From GWE2-51-13 sp041736705 (GTDB taxonomy: Bacteria > Bacillota_I > Bacilli_A > Erysipelotrichales > Erysipelotrichaceae), in contig JBGSTC010000033.1 in assembly GCA_041736705.1 (NCBI GenBank), positions 5,126-69,125 of the forward strand: a stretch of 64,000 nt of DNA. The letters run 5' to 3'. Under the pieces are notes generated by a model that made no database searches, was not told the origin of the DNA, and saw only the letters and a program-made list of their open reading frames with translations. Shown here piece by piece: positions 57,006 through 64,000 of the stretch (positions are counted from its first letter, which is position 1; the number at the start of each line of letters is the position of its first letter). The position numbers and the translations under genes are program-made.

Positions 57006-58352
57006 CTACGGGTTGGTGATCAAGTTAAGCTGAAGATGTTGGACAAACCCTTCGACGGTTTTAACCGCCAACTCATCCAAGTTCTGTTTCCAGAAACTCG
57101 CATCGGCGGTGTTGGTGATGAACCCGTATTCGATCGTCAGCGTCTGCATCCCTAAGATCGCATCCGCCGCGAACGAGCCGTTCCCTTCACGGCTGAGTTC
57201 ACTGTAGGTCCCGGCTGCCAATATCCGCCCACCGGATTCCCGGATGGTCGGACGGGCATCCAGTCCGGAGTCGCGCGAACTGGCATTGACACCGGGGATG
57301 TTGCCTTTGGTATAAATCGAAGTGGGTTTGAACCCCGGAACGTCCATCAACGACTTAAAGATCGTGGTGGCCAAGCGGTTGCTGGAGAACGACGAATAGA
57401 AAATCTGTTGTCCGCGGACGGAAGGGTTCGAACTCCCGTTGAGTTGGATTTCGATATAATACTTGGCTTGCGCCTGATAGGCTTTATGAAGTCTTCCATC
57501 CAATCCGTAACTATCGACGACGACCTCGGCATCCTCTCTTGCGAGGACGACTTTCAGCCCGTACTTCTCGAATTCTTCTTTCATGCGAAGCGCCATTTTA
57601 TAGGTTTCTTCCGCTTCGACCAAACCGTTCGCGCTTCGACCGGTCTCGACGCCACCACCACTACGAGTACGATGGCCGGCTTCGATATAGATATCGGCGA
57701 TTTCCGTCGGGATCTCGCTCGCTGCGACATTCAGAAAAACATAGTTCTTGTCCATCAACGCCGGTTGGTCGTCCGCGGTGTTCGCGAGGCGTTTATCCGC
57801 CAGTAAATCGACGGATTTCCCTGTGTTCTCCGTTCTTCGTATCGTATAGAAACGGTCTTTGATCGCTTCTGACTTAATGATGCGTTTACTGATCAGATCC
57901 TGGGTGACATAGATTTCATAGAAACCCGGTTCAAGATTCTCAAGCGGGATTTGACCGTCGACCAGGTTTTCCAACAAGAAGGTATATTCCGGTTCGTCGG
58001 TTCCTTCATCGATGCGGCAAAGATCATAGAGTTTCATCGTCTTGCCGACGAATCCGTCATCGACGGCCGTATCGTAGGTCGACTGAAACAGGTTCAACGT
58101 TTCGCCATACAAAAGATAGTCTCCGAGTTCGACCGTTTCATCATAGACACGATCATGAAGCAGGTCTTTGGTTTTCGTGGCGCCGTAGTCGCAGATCGTA
58201 AACGGGATCACCGGTTCGACATTGTCTTTAGGCCAGAAGAAGACGATCGCCATATAGAAAAGAAGCGCAGCCAGAACCAACAACGGCGCGACGATGCGCC
58301 AGCGGATCTTACGCTGTGTGCGCGGAACATAGCTACGTTGGATTTTACTCAT
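57006..58352 (-). CDS. Amidase_3-like (N-acetylmuramoyl-L-alanine amidase fold) protein with an altered zinc site
   Basis: A 448-residue membrane-anchored protein. A membrane helix near residues 19-38 ('IVAPLLVLAALLFYMAIVFF') is followed by a long extracellular segment (40-210) without a known domain, then an amidase_3-like domain. Zinc ligand 1 is His227 in 'IYIEAGHRTRSGG', ligand 2 a Glu near 246-248 in 'GLVEAEETYKMA', and the catalytic Glu408 is in 'LTIEYGFITN'. The third ligand, normally His in 'SIHAN', is Gln303 in 'YYIEIQLNGSS'. Catalysis is thus doubtful. ATG 58352 lies behind AAAGGAGG. It follows licD by 11 bases. Confidence 0.8.
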   Translation of the reverse strand: MSKIQRSYVPRTQRKIRWRIVAPLLVLAALLFYMAIVFFWPKDNVEPVIPFTICDYGATKTKDLLHDRVYDETVELGDYLLYGETLNLFQSTYDTAVDDGFVGKTMKLYDLCRIDEGTDEPEYTFLLENLVDGQIPLENLEPGFYEIYVTQDLISKRIIKSEAIKDRFYTIRRTENTGKSVDLLADKRLANTADDQPALMDKNYVFLNVAASEIPTEIADIYIEAGHRTRSGGGVETGRSANGLVEAEETYKMALRMKEEFEKYGLKVVLAREDAEVVVDSYGLDGRLHKAYQAQAKYYIEIQLNGSSNPSVRGQQIFYSSFSSNRLATTIFKSLMDVPGFKPTSIYTKGNIPGVNASSRDSGLDARPTIRESGGRILAAGTYSELSREGNGSFAADAILGMQTLTIEYGFITNTADASFWKQNLDELAVKTVEGFVQHLQLNLITNP

Positions 58353-58363
58353 GGTGCCCTCCT

Positions 58364-59170
58364 TTACAGACGGATATCGACGATGTGTTTCGGTAGACGC
58401 TTCGCGACGGGTGGAGGCGTCATATAGGACGGTGCGATCGCGACGCACAAGTATTCATGCGGTTTATTGGCGATCGGCAGGGTCGTGTCTTCAAAGGGTA
58501 CGTATTGTACCGGATAGATGTCGCTCTTCTTGAAGATGAACGGATTGAACGGATTCTTGTAGGTCCATGTCAAATCGAATCCGATATGATCGGAATTCTT
58601 GTTGAGTTTGCCATAGAGGATCGCGTTGAACACGTAAAGTTTCTTCAACGGCAAAGGATTGATCTTCAGGTTCTCGATGAACACGATGATCGGCATCAAT
58701 AAGACGTTGATCAAGCGTAACGGTAAATCGAGCAGAGGGTTCTTGTTGACATGGTCGTAGATGAAGACATCGACGAAAACCCCGTCGCTATCCTTGCATT
58801 TGTTTTCAAGCAAACTGTTGGTTTCCTTGAGGTATGTACCCACTTTGCGGATTTTCATGCCCGGTATGGTGACGTTGTATTCGGGATAGGTATCGAAGCA
58901 ATGTGCGATGTATCCTTCGCCAAGTTCATGGAGAACGGATTGGAGTCGGATGTAATCGCTGCGCATCATCGCGATGTCCGCGTCGTCGTCCCAAGGGATG
59001 AACCCTTTGTGGCGGACGGCGCCCAAGGCGGATCCTCCGTTAAGAAAATATGGGATCTGGTGTTTCTGACATAAGGCGTCGATATCCTTCAGCATCTCCA
59101 ACAAGACATGCTGGACATCGGCGACCGTGACGACGCTGCCGTCAGGGTTGGTTTTCAGAATGTAATCCAT
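58364..59170 (-). CDS. LicD family phosphotransferase
   Basis: A 268-residue LicD/fukutin-type nucleotidyltransferase-fold protein. Characteristic motifs are 'NGGSALGAVRHKGFIPWDDD' and 'ADIAMMRSDY', supplying the metal-binding Asp series, and 'DSDGVFVDVFIYDHV'. In other bacteria LicD attaches phosphocholine or similar groups to teichoic acids or surface glycans; here the target is unknown. A hydrophobic stretch ('LLMPIIVFIENLKI') suggests peripheral membrane contact. The ATG follows the asnS stop by three bases and has no evident ribosome-binding site, so it may depend on coupling. Confidence 0.88.
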   Translation of the reverse strand: MDYILKTNPDGSVVTVADVQHVLLEMLKDIDALCQKHQIPYFLNGGSALGAVRHKGFIPWDDDADIAMMRSDYIRLQSVLHELGEGYIAHCFDTYPEYNVTIPGMKIRKVGTYLKETNSLLENKCKDSDGVFVDVFIYDHVNKNPLLDLPLRLINVLLMPIIVFIENLKINPLPLKKLYVFNAILYGKLNKNSDHIGFDLTWTYKNPFNPFIFKKSDIYPVQYVPFEDTTLPIANKPHEYLCVAIAPSYMTPPPVAKRLPKHIVDIRL

Positions 59171-59173
59171 GGT

Positions 59174-60556
59174 CTAGAAAAGCAGGTTCTTCGGCGTACG
59201 TGCGAACGGAATGACATCGCGGATGTTTTGGATGCCCGTGATGTACATTAAGAAACGTTCAAGCCCGAGCCCGAACCCGGCGTGTTTGCAACCCCCGAAA
59301 CGACGTAGATCCAGATACCATTCCAAGCCTTCTTCATGCACACCCATTTCAGCCATGCGCTTCTGCAGCATCTCAAGACGCTCTTCACGCTGCGAGCCGC
59401 CGACCAATTCGCCGACCGACGGGACAAGCAAATCGCACGCCGCCACGGTTTTTTGATCTTCGTTAACCCGCATATAGAAGGATTTGATTTCTTTGGGATA
59501 GTCGATCAAAAACACCGGACCGTTGACCACCTTTTCGCAAAGATAGCGTTCATGTTCGGATTGAAGGTCGGTTCCCCATTCAACTGGGTATTCGAAACTC
59601 ACGTCCGCTTTTTTCAAGTGTTCGATCGCTTCGGTATACGGCATTCTCTTGAAGTCCGACGTACGTACTTTCTCCAATCGTTCCAACAAGGTCGGATCGA
59701 TCATTTGGTTGAAGAACTTCATTTCTTCCGGAGCGTTCTCCAGGACATAAGTGATACATGACTTGACCATGTCTTCGATCAGATCCATGTTGTCTTGCAG
59801 GTCGGCGAATGCGATTTCCGGTTCGATCATCCAGAACTCGCTCGCATGGCGGGCGGTGTTGGAGTTTTCGGCGCGGAAGGTCGGTCCGAAAGTATACACA
59901 TCGCGGAACGCAAGCGCAAACGCTTCGGCTTGTAATTGGCCAGAGACGGTAAGGCTGGCTTTCTTCCCGAAGAAGTCTTCTTCATACTTGTTGTCTTCGC
60001 GCGTCGTGACGGTGAACACTTCACCCGCGCCTTCCGCATCGTTCCCGGTGATGAACGGCGTGTGAACGTAAACGAAGCCTTGGTTCTGGAAGAATTCGTG
60101 GATGGCCATCGAGAGGACGGAGCGTACGCGGAAAACCGCGGAGAACGTGTTGGTTCTGGGACGCAGATGACCGATCTCGCGGAGGTATTCAAACGAGTGG
60201 CGTTTCTTTTGTAAAGGATACGCCGCGTCGCAGGCACCTTCCAATATGATTTCCTTAACTTCGATTTCAAACGGCTGCTTCATTTCCGGCGTACGCTTAA
60301 ACAGACCGGTCACCGTGATCGCGGTTCCGGTCAGATATTTGATCGCCTCTTCGAAATTCGGCAAGGTGTCGTTGTAGACCAATTGGCAGTTGCGGAAGTA
60401 GCTTCCGTCATTCAGTTCGATGAATCCGATCGCCTTGCTGTTACGGTTGGTACGTACCCAACCCTGCAACTGCACATACTCGATTCCGTCGAGCTCGATT
60501 TGCGAACCTTCACCGGCAAGTTCATAGAGTTCGCGTACTGTCATAAATGTAACCAT
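59174..60556 (-). CDS. asnS: Asparaginyl-tRNA synthetase
   Basis: A 460-residue class IIb aminoacyl-tRNA synthetase that charges tRNA-Asn. The N-terminal OB-fold anticodon domain shows 'LQGWVRTNRNSKAIGFIELN', motif 2 is 'TFRAENSNTARHASEFWMIE', and motif 3 'AGFGLGLERFLMYITG'. The active-site features 'FITGNDAEGAGEVFTV' point to AsnS rather than AspS. Length is normal. The ATG lies behind AAAGGAGC. It lies between rex and licD, with no T-box leader in the short gap. Confidence 0.96.
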   Translation of the reverse strand: MVTFMTVRELYELAGEGSQIELDGIEYVQLQGWVRTNRNSKAIGFIELNDGSYFRNCQLVYNDTLPNFEEAIKYLTGTAITVTGLFKRTPEMKQPFEIEVKEIILEGACDAAYPLQKKRHSFEYLREIGHLRPRTNTFSAVFRVRSVLSMAIHEFFQNQGFVYVHTPFITGNDAEGAGEVFTVTTREDNKYEEDFFGKKASLTVSGQLQAEAFALAFRDVYTFGPTFRAENSNTARHASEFWMIEPEIAFADLQDNMDLIEDMVKSCITYVLENAPEEMKFFNQMIDPTLLERLEKVRTSDFKRMPYTEAIEHLKKADVSFEYPVEWGTDLQSEHERYLCEKVVNGPVFLIDYPKEIKSFYMRVNEDQKTVAACDLLVPSVGELVGGSQREERLEMLQKRMAEMGVHEEGLEWYLDLRRFGGCKHAGFGLGLERFLMYITGIQNIRDVIPFARTPKNLLF

Positions 60557-60589
60557 GGTTGCTCCTTTAGTAAAAAGTCCGAAATGGAC

Positions 60590-61213
60590 TTATTTTAATG
60601 AATTGGTTTCAAAGACGAGTTCTTGGACCATCGATACGACATCGACCGGTTTCACCCGAACGCCTTTGGGGACTTGGATATGTTCATGCGTAAAATCGAC
60701 GATGCCCTTGATGCCGTTTTCAACCAAGAGGTTGACGGTTTCCTGGACGTCTTTCGAAACGGTCAGAATCGCGATCCGGCATCCCGGAGGCATCTTTTCC
60801 TTCAGCATTTCGATGGGATAAACCGGGATTTCATACATATTCCCTTGTTTATGCGGCATGACGTCGAACGCACAGGCGATTTCGCCGACCACGTGGTTCC
60901 AACGGTTGTAGTTCATCAAAGCGCGGCCTAGATTACCCGCTCCGACGATGATGATTTTCTCGTCGAAATTACCTCCGAGTTCCCCGTTGAAGATCTCGAT
61001 CAGCTTGTTGACCTCATAACCGTAACCTTGCTTTCCCAGCGAACCTAGGAAAGAGAAATCCCGGCGGATCGTCGTCGGCTCAATGTCGACGAATTCCGAG
61101 AGTTCACGGGACATGATGCGTTGTACACCCAGATTGCTGAGTTTACGAAGTGCTTTCAAGTAGACGGGATAACGTTGCAGAGTAGCCTTAGGTACATGTT
61201 TATTGGATTTCAT
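60590..61213 (-). CDS. rex: Redox-sensing transcriptional repressor Rex
   Basis: A 207-residue Rex repressor that senses the NADH/NAD+ ratio. The N-terminal winged helix is 'LQRYPVYLKALRKLSNLGVQ' plus 'SRELSEFVDIEPTTIRRDFS', and the Rossmann domain begins 'KIIIVGAGNLGRALMNY'. The C-terminal helix 'VVSMVQELVFETN' domain-swaps in the dimer. ATG 61213 is preferred over an upstream GTG because of the AAGGTAGGTG site. It represses fermentation or anaerobic genes in relatives; here likely targets include the PFOR and fermentative pathways, but this is inference. Confidence 0.94.
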   Translation of the reverse strand: MKSNKHVPKATLQRYPVYLKALRKLSNLGVQRIMSRELSEFVDIEPTTIRRDFSFLGSLGKQGYGYEVNKLIEIFNGELGGNFDEKIIIVGAGNLGRALMNYNRWNHVVGEIACAFDVMPHKQGNMYEIPVYPIEMLKEKMPPGCRIAILTVSKDVQETVNLLVENGIKGIVDFTHEHIQVPKGVRVKPVDVVSMVQELVFETNSLK

Positions 61214-61233
61214 TGGGATCACCTACCTTGTTA

Positions 61234-61262
61234 ATAATAACACATAGTTGCATCATTGTGAA
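61234..61262 (-). promoter_or_regulatory. Promoter of rex
   Basis: On the minus strand, TTCACA and TATTAT are 17 bases apart. The -35 is part of the half-site TTTCACAA. Confidence 0.6.
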
Positions 61263-61273
61263 AGGTTTATTAA
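61256..61273 (-). promoter_or_regulatory. Candidate Rex-binding site (half-site)
   Basis: TTGTGAAA (plus-strand reading, 61256-61263) is the Rex consensus half-site; the partner arm (TATTAA instead of TTCACAA) is degenerate. It overlaps the -35 of the rex promoter. Confidence 0.45.
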
Positions 61274-61280
61274 TTTATAC

Positions 61281-62285
61281 TTATAATTCGAGGCCCGGAT
61301 CCGCTGAAAGATCCAATCCGGCGCGATGCCCCGCCAAGTAGGCAAGAGTTCCTGCCATGGCGATCATCGCCGCGTTATCCGTACAACACCACATCGGTGG
61401 GATCGTGATTTTCAGGTGCGGATAATCGTCTTTAAGATTGACGATCAATTCACGTAGACGTGAATTCGCCGCGACCCCTCCAGCAAGGACGAAGTGTTTC
61501 GCATCGAACCGTTCGATCGCGATCTTCGATTTCTGCAGAATCTCGCCTAACGCGGCTTCCTGAAACGCATAGGCCAAATCGGCAGGAACGACTTCTTCCT
61601 TGATTTTCGTCTTCTGGGCGTAGAACTGCAAAACAGCCGACTTCAGACCGCTAAACGAGAAGTCGAGATCGTTCTCCGTTTTAACTTTTGGAAGCCGATA
61701 ATGTTTGACCCCTGTTTTTGCGAGTTTGTCGATCGCCGGACCGCCGGGATAAGGTAACCCCATGACACGCGCGACCTTATCATAGGCTTCGCCGATCGCG
61801 TCGTCCTGGGTCGTCCCCAGAATCTCGAAACTGAACTCGCTTTTGAGATAGACGAGTTCCGTATGTCCGCCTGAAACGACCAGAGCCAAAAGCGGGTACT
61901 CGATGTCATCCACGAACCGGTTGGCGTAGATATGCCCGGCGATATGATGGACGGGGACCAAAGGTTTCCCGTAATACCAAGCCAACGCCTTCGCGGCCTG
62001 TATGCCGATATGGAGCGATCCGACCAAGCCAGGACCATGGGTGATGGCGATCGCATCGATGTCATCCATCGTCAAGTTCGCATTGTTAAGGGCTTCCTGC
62101 AACACCACCGTGATGTTTTCCACATGGATGCGGCTGGCGACCTCGGGGACGACTCCGCCGAATTTCGAATGGACGTTGATCTGCGAAGATACGATGTTGG
62201 AAAGTAATATTTTCCCATCTTCCACGATCGCGACCGCGGTTTCGTCGCAACTGCTTTCAATCGCGAGTATTCTTAGTTTTGCCAT
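61281..62285 (-). CDS. tsaD: tRNA N6-adenosine threonylcarbamoyltransferase TsaD
   Basis: A 334-residue ASKHA-fold enzyme that places the threonylcarbamoyl group on A37 of ANN-decoding tRNAs. The metal-binding motif is 'PVHHIAGHIYANRF' (His114/His118), 'LVVSGGHTELVYL' is the nucleotide-binding region, and 'LAGGVAANSRLRELI' follows. The N-terminal 'AIESSCDETAVAIVEDG' is diagnostic. It acts with TsaB and TsaE, encoded upstream in the same operon. It overlaps rimI by 13 bases. Confidence 0.97.
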   Translation of the reverse strand: MAKLRILAIESSCDETAVAIVEDGKILLSNIVSSQINVHSKFGGVVPEVASRIHVENITVVLQEALNNANLTMDDIDAIAITHGPGLVGSLHIGIQAAKALAWYYGKPLVPVHHIAGHIYANRFVDDIEYPLLALVVSGGHTELVYLKSEFSFEILGTTQDDAIGEAYDKVARVMGLPYPGGPAIDKLAKTGVKHYRLPKVKTENDLDFSFSGLKSAVLQFYAQKTKIKEEVVPADLAYAFQEAALGEILQKSKIAIERFDAKHFVLAGGVAANSRLRELIVNLKDDYPHLKITIPPMWCCTDNAAMIAMAGTLAYLAGHRAGLDLSADPGLEL

Positions 62286-62725
62286 GCTTGATTCCTTTCC
62301 AAAACCATCAGATGCGCATCTTCATGGTTGTCTTGATAATAGTCTTTCCGGATCCCCTTACGTTGGAACCCGAAGGATTCATAGAGCGTGATCGCCGCGA
62401 TGTTGCCGACCCGGACTTCAAGTGAAATCCGCTCCGCCCCGCTCTGAAAGGCGTGGCGTAGTCCGAATTCCATCAGTCGTTTGGCGATCCCTTTGCGACG
62501 TTGATTCAATGTCGTGCCCAGTGTCGTAATCTGGGCTTGGTCAAACAAAATCCAGAGCCCGATATAGCCCTCGATGATACCATCGATCTCATCGACGAAG
62601 TAGTGACCAAACGGATTCTCCGTAAGTTCATACATAAAATCATCCGCCGACCATGCGCTGGTGAATACCGCTTTTTCGATCTCGCTTACCCGGGAAATAT
62701 CCTGGACGACCATCGGCCGGATCAT
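62273..62725 (-). CDS. rimI: Ribosomal-protein-alanine N-acetyltransferase RimI
   Basis: A 150-residue GNAT acetyltransferase. The acetyl-CoA loop is 'LNQRRKGIAKRLMEFGL' (RxxGxA), and 'ISLEVRVGNIAAITLYESFG' is the RimI-type segment just after it. RimI acetylates the N-terminal alanine of ribosomal protein S18, and its gene often lies in tsa operons. I placed the start at ATG 62725, which forms an ATGA overlap with the tsaB stop; longer frames into tsaB are unlikely. Confidence 0.9.
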   Translation of the reverse strand: MIRPMVVQDISRVSEIEKAVFTSAWSADDFMYELTENPFGHYFVDEIDGIIEGYIGLWILFDQAQITTLGTTLNQRRKGIAKRLMEFGLRHAFQSGAERISLEVRVGNIAAITLYESFGFQRKGIRKDYYQDNHEDAHLMVLERNQAWQN

Positions 62726-63321
62726 GGTTTGAGGTAAACCTCGCTCTCCTTGAGATAGCGCGGTTGAAGCGTATGGAGGTTCTCGACCGGTTTCCAATAC
62801 GGCTTCAGATCAAGAAAACGTCGTCCTAGATCCGGTAGCGTCGTTTCCTTATGGATCAAAACGCCATCGCCATAGACGATCGTCTTTTCATCGATGAAAT
62901 CCTGAACCTCGTCGACGCCCAGAATGGTATCTGCGATCACGGGGTTTCCATTTTCATAGAGTCCGAAATAAACACGATGGCTGCGGGCATCCATCACGCT
63001 CGCGGATTTTCCGTGGATACCGGCTAACAATTGTAAAGACGATACGCAATAGAGCGGAAGGGAGGCTTGTTGGCAGATGACCTTGGCGATCGTCATCGCA
63101 ATCCGAATTCCGGTATAGGAACCCGGTCCATCCGTGATCACCATCGCTTCGAGTTGTTTCGGTGCCCAGCCGACGCTTTTAAACGCGGTGTCCAGTTCGA
63201 CCATGATGGTTTCGGATTGCGCCTTAAACGCGTCTTTCTGAAACGTATAGACCAATGTATCCTGATCGATCAATGCGATCGTCAATGTACGGTGGGATGT
63301 ATCCAGGCAAACGGTTTTCAT
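62722..63321 (-). CDS. tsaB: TsaB, threonylcarbamoyladenosine pathway partner
   Basis: A 199-residue ASKHA-fold protein. 'VCLDTSHRTLTIALIDQDTL' is the amino end, and 'MVITDGPGSYTGIRIAMTIA' is the conserved central motif. TsaB scaffolds TsaD and TsaE but lacks a full catalytic site. Its start overlaps the end of tsaE by four bases. Length is slightly shorter than the E. coli protein, as usual for Bacillota. Confidence 0.94.
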   Translation of the reverse strand: MKTVCLDTSHRTLTIALIDQDTLVYTFQKDAFKAQSETIMVELDTAFKSVGWAPKQLEAMVITDGPGSYTGIRIAMTIAKVICQQASLPLYCVSSLQLLAGIHGKSASVMDARSHRVYFGLYENGNPVIADTILGVDEVQDFIDEKTIVYGDGVLIHKETTLPDLGRRFLDLKPYWKPVENLHTLQPRYLKESEVYLKP

Positions 63322-63770
63322 CGTTCCAATTCCTCCAAGAGTTTCGTATACTTTTCGCCATGGCTGCTCAATTTAAATTTACGGCTGGATTCACCGGTAC
63401 GCGTGATATCCAATCGCAAGTAGTCTTCGGGCAGCCGATCGACCATATAATCCGGCCATTCGATGACCGTAACGCCTTCGTCTTCGATCAACTCTTCAAA
63501 TCCCAGGTCCTGATGCAACCCTTCCAGACGGTACGCATCGATGTGATAGAGGGGTAAGCGACCCTTATAGACTTTCATGATCGTAAAGGTCGGCGAACTC
63601 ACCGTTCGATGGATTTCCAAGCCTTTGGCCAATCCTTGGGTGAATGTCGTCTTCCCTGCACCCAGATCCCCGCTTAAAAGGATGCATGAGCCGGCACCGA
63701 GAATCTTGCCTATTTTTTCGCCGAACGCTTTGGTTTCGGTGGCGGATTTCGTTGTGATTTCTTTCTTCAT
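63318..63770 (-). CDS. tsaE: TsaE, threonylcarbamoyladenosine pathway ATPase
   Basis: A 150-residue P-loop ATPase. Walker A is 'LSGDLGAGKTTFTQGLAKGL', the switch-like segment is 'VSSPTFTIMKVYKG', and 'LYHIDAYRLEG' plus 'VIEWPDYMVDRLPEDYLRLD' complete the signature. It drives turnover of the TsaB-TsaD complex. It is the first gene of tsaE-tsaB-rimI-tsaD, with an extended -10 promoter directly after the rRNA operon terminator. Confidence 0.95.
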   Translation of the reverse strand: MKKEITTKSATETKAFGEKIGKILGAGSCILLSGDLGAGKTTFTQGLAKGLEIHRTVSSPTFTIMKVYKGRLPLYHIDAYRLEGLHQDLGFEELIEDEGVTVIEWPDYMVDRLPEDYLRLDITRTGESSRKFKLSSHGEKYTKLLEELER

Positions 63771-63790
63771 AGTATCTCCTGACGTTTCGA

Positions 63791-63799
63791 ATTATAGCA
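63791..63799 (-). promoter_or_regulatory. Extended -10 promoter of the tsa operon
   Basis: TGCTATAAT on the minus strand is a consensus extended -10, 20 bases before the ATG. The leader is short and carries an AGGAGA ribosome-binding site. Confidence 0.65.
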
Positions 63800-63825
63800 T
63801 ATCCTCTTGTATCCATAAAGTATAG

Positions 63826-63854
63826 TAAAAAAGAGCTCTTTCGCAAGAGCTCTT
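63826..63854 (-). terminator. rRNA operon terminator
   Basis: AAGAGCTCTT-TCGC-AAGAGCTCTT is a perfect 10-bp stem with a tetraloop. It is followed by a T-run on the minus strand, immediately behind 5S rRNA. Confidence 0.92.
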
Positions 63855-63860
63855 CTTAAA

Positions 63861-63974
63861 ATCCGGCAGCGAGCTATCTTCACTATGGCATGCATAGCTA
63901 GTTTTGCCGCAAAAGTGCTTAACTTCTGTGTTCGGGATGGGAACAGGTGTGACCACTTTGCCATAACCACCGGA
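63861..63974 (-). rRNA. rrf: 5S ribosomal RNA
   Basis: The minus-strand sequence has the standard 5S features: a 5' TCCGGTGGTTATGGC and a complementary CCGGAT 3' end, with the conserved CCATCCCGAACACAGAAGTT region in loop B/C. The remaining bases to 64000 belong to the spacer from 23S rRNA (a GAGAGA/TCTCTC hairpin is seen) or to the end of 23S itself. Confidence 0.95.
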
Positions 63975-64000
63975 TGTGAGAGATGGTGTCTCTCAAAACC

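Noticed and set aside
60557..60589. A T-box or other tRNA-sensing leader in front of asnS
   Set aside because: The gap to rex is only about 33 bases, with no room for a specifier loop or antiterminator.
1..64000. UGA read as tryptophan, as in Mycoplasma
   Set aside because: Many genes end in UGA at the expected length, Trp is written UGG, and the tRNA-Trp anticodon is CCA.
1..64000. CRISPR arrays, prophage genes or secondary-metabolite clusters
   Set aside because: No direct-repeat array, phage structural gene or biosynthetic cluster was seen; the window is mainly housekeeping.

Overview
The window looks like a chromosome segment of a fermentative, low-complexity member of the Bacillota/Mycoplasmatota, most like Acholeplasmatales or Izemoplasmatales but with a fairly high GC content. 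The pointers are a sufCDSUB iron-sulfur operon, a V/A-type ATPase, pyruvate:ferredoxin oxidoreductase, a pyrophosphate-type phosphofructokinase, PlsY, and a pair of glycosyltransferases resembling the Acholeplasma monoglucosyl- and diglucosyl-diacylglycerol synthases. UGA is a stop codon throughout and the only tRNA-Trp has anticodon CCA, so the standard code is in use and this is not a Mycoplasma/Spiroplasma. This placement is inference from gene content; no search was run.

Layout. 1-3.5 kb: sufC-sufD-sufS-sufU-sufB (minus; sufB runs off the left edge). 3.6-6 kb: two tandem PrsA-like foldases and a HIT protein (plus). 6-10 kb (minus): a YhaM-like exoribonuclease, a glycosyltransferase fused to a RecX domain, and a second glycosyltransferase. 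10-18.3 kb (minus): pyruvate:ferredoxin oxidoreductase, a MATE exporter, an RlmI-type methyltransferase, a glycerophosphodiester phosphodiesterase and an M42 aminopeptidase. 18.4-23.7 kb (minus): a TetR-led operon with a GPH sugar symporter, a GH36 alpha-galactosidase and a GT-B-like protein. 23.9 kb: tRNA-Trp, followed by an AT-rich island (about 24-26 kb) of very small membrane proteins, a decayed IS3-family transposase and a gene fragment. 27-29 kb: plsY and a beta-lactamase-fold hydrolase. 29.3-31.7 kb: a MerR regulator divergent from an alpha/beta hydrolase and a CMD-cupin protein. 31.8-38.3 kb (minus): a molybdopterin-domain lipoprotein, an EamA exporter, an HD hydrolase, an ECF sigma/anti-sigma pair, acp-ptsI and a small HTH-like protein. 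38.4-46.8 kb (minus): a nine-gene V-ATPase operon. 47-53.5 kb (minus): oppABCDF. 53.7 kb: tRNA-Ser(CGA). 53.9-63.8 kb (minus): PPi-PFK, an ABC-F protein, an amidase-like protein, LicD, AsnS, Rex, and tsaE-tsaB-rimI-tsaD. The window ends in 5S rRNA, the tail of an rRNA operon.

How it fits together. Sugars are taken up and cleaved (GPH symporter, alpha-galactosidase, Enzyme I), pass through a PPi-saving phosphofructokinase, and pyruvate is oxidised by an Fe-S enzyme whose clusters the Suf system supplies. Rex senses NADH, and the V-ATPase couples ATP to the ion gradient. PlsY, ACP, the glycosyltransferase pair, GDPD and LicD belong to lipid and surface-glycoconjugate metabolism. The most unusual single gene is the glycosyltransferase-RecX fusion at 6952-8937. 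The best-defined regulatory sites are a MerR promoter with a 19-bp spacer at 31172-31202 and a nested palindromic operator in front of the tetR operon.
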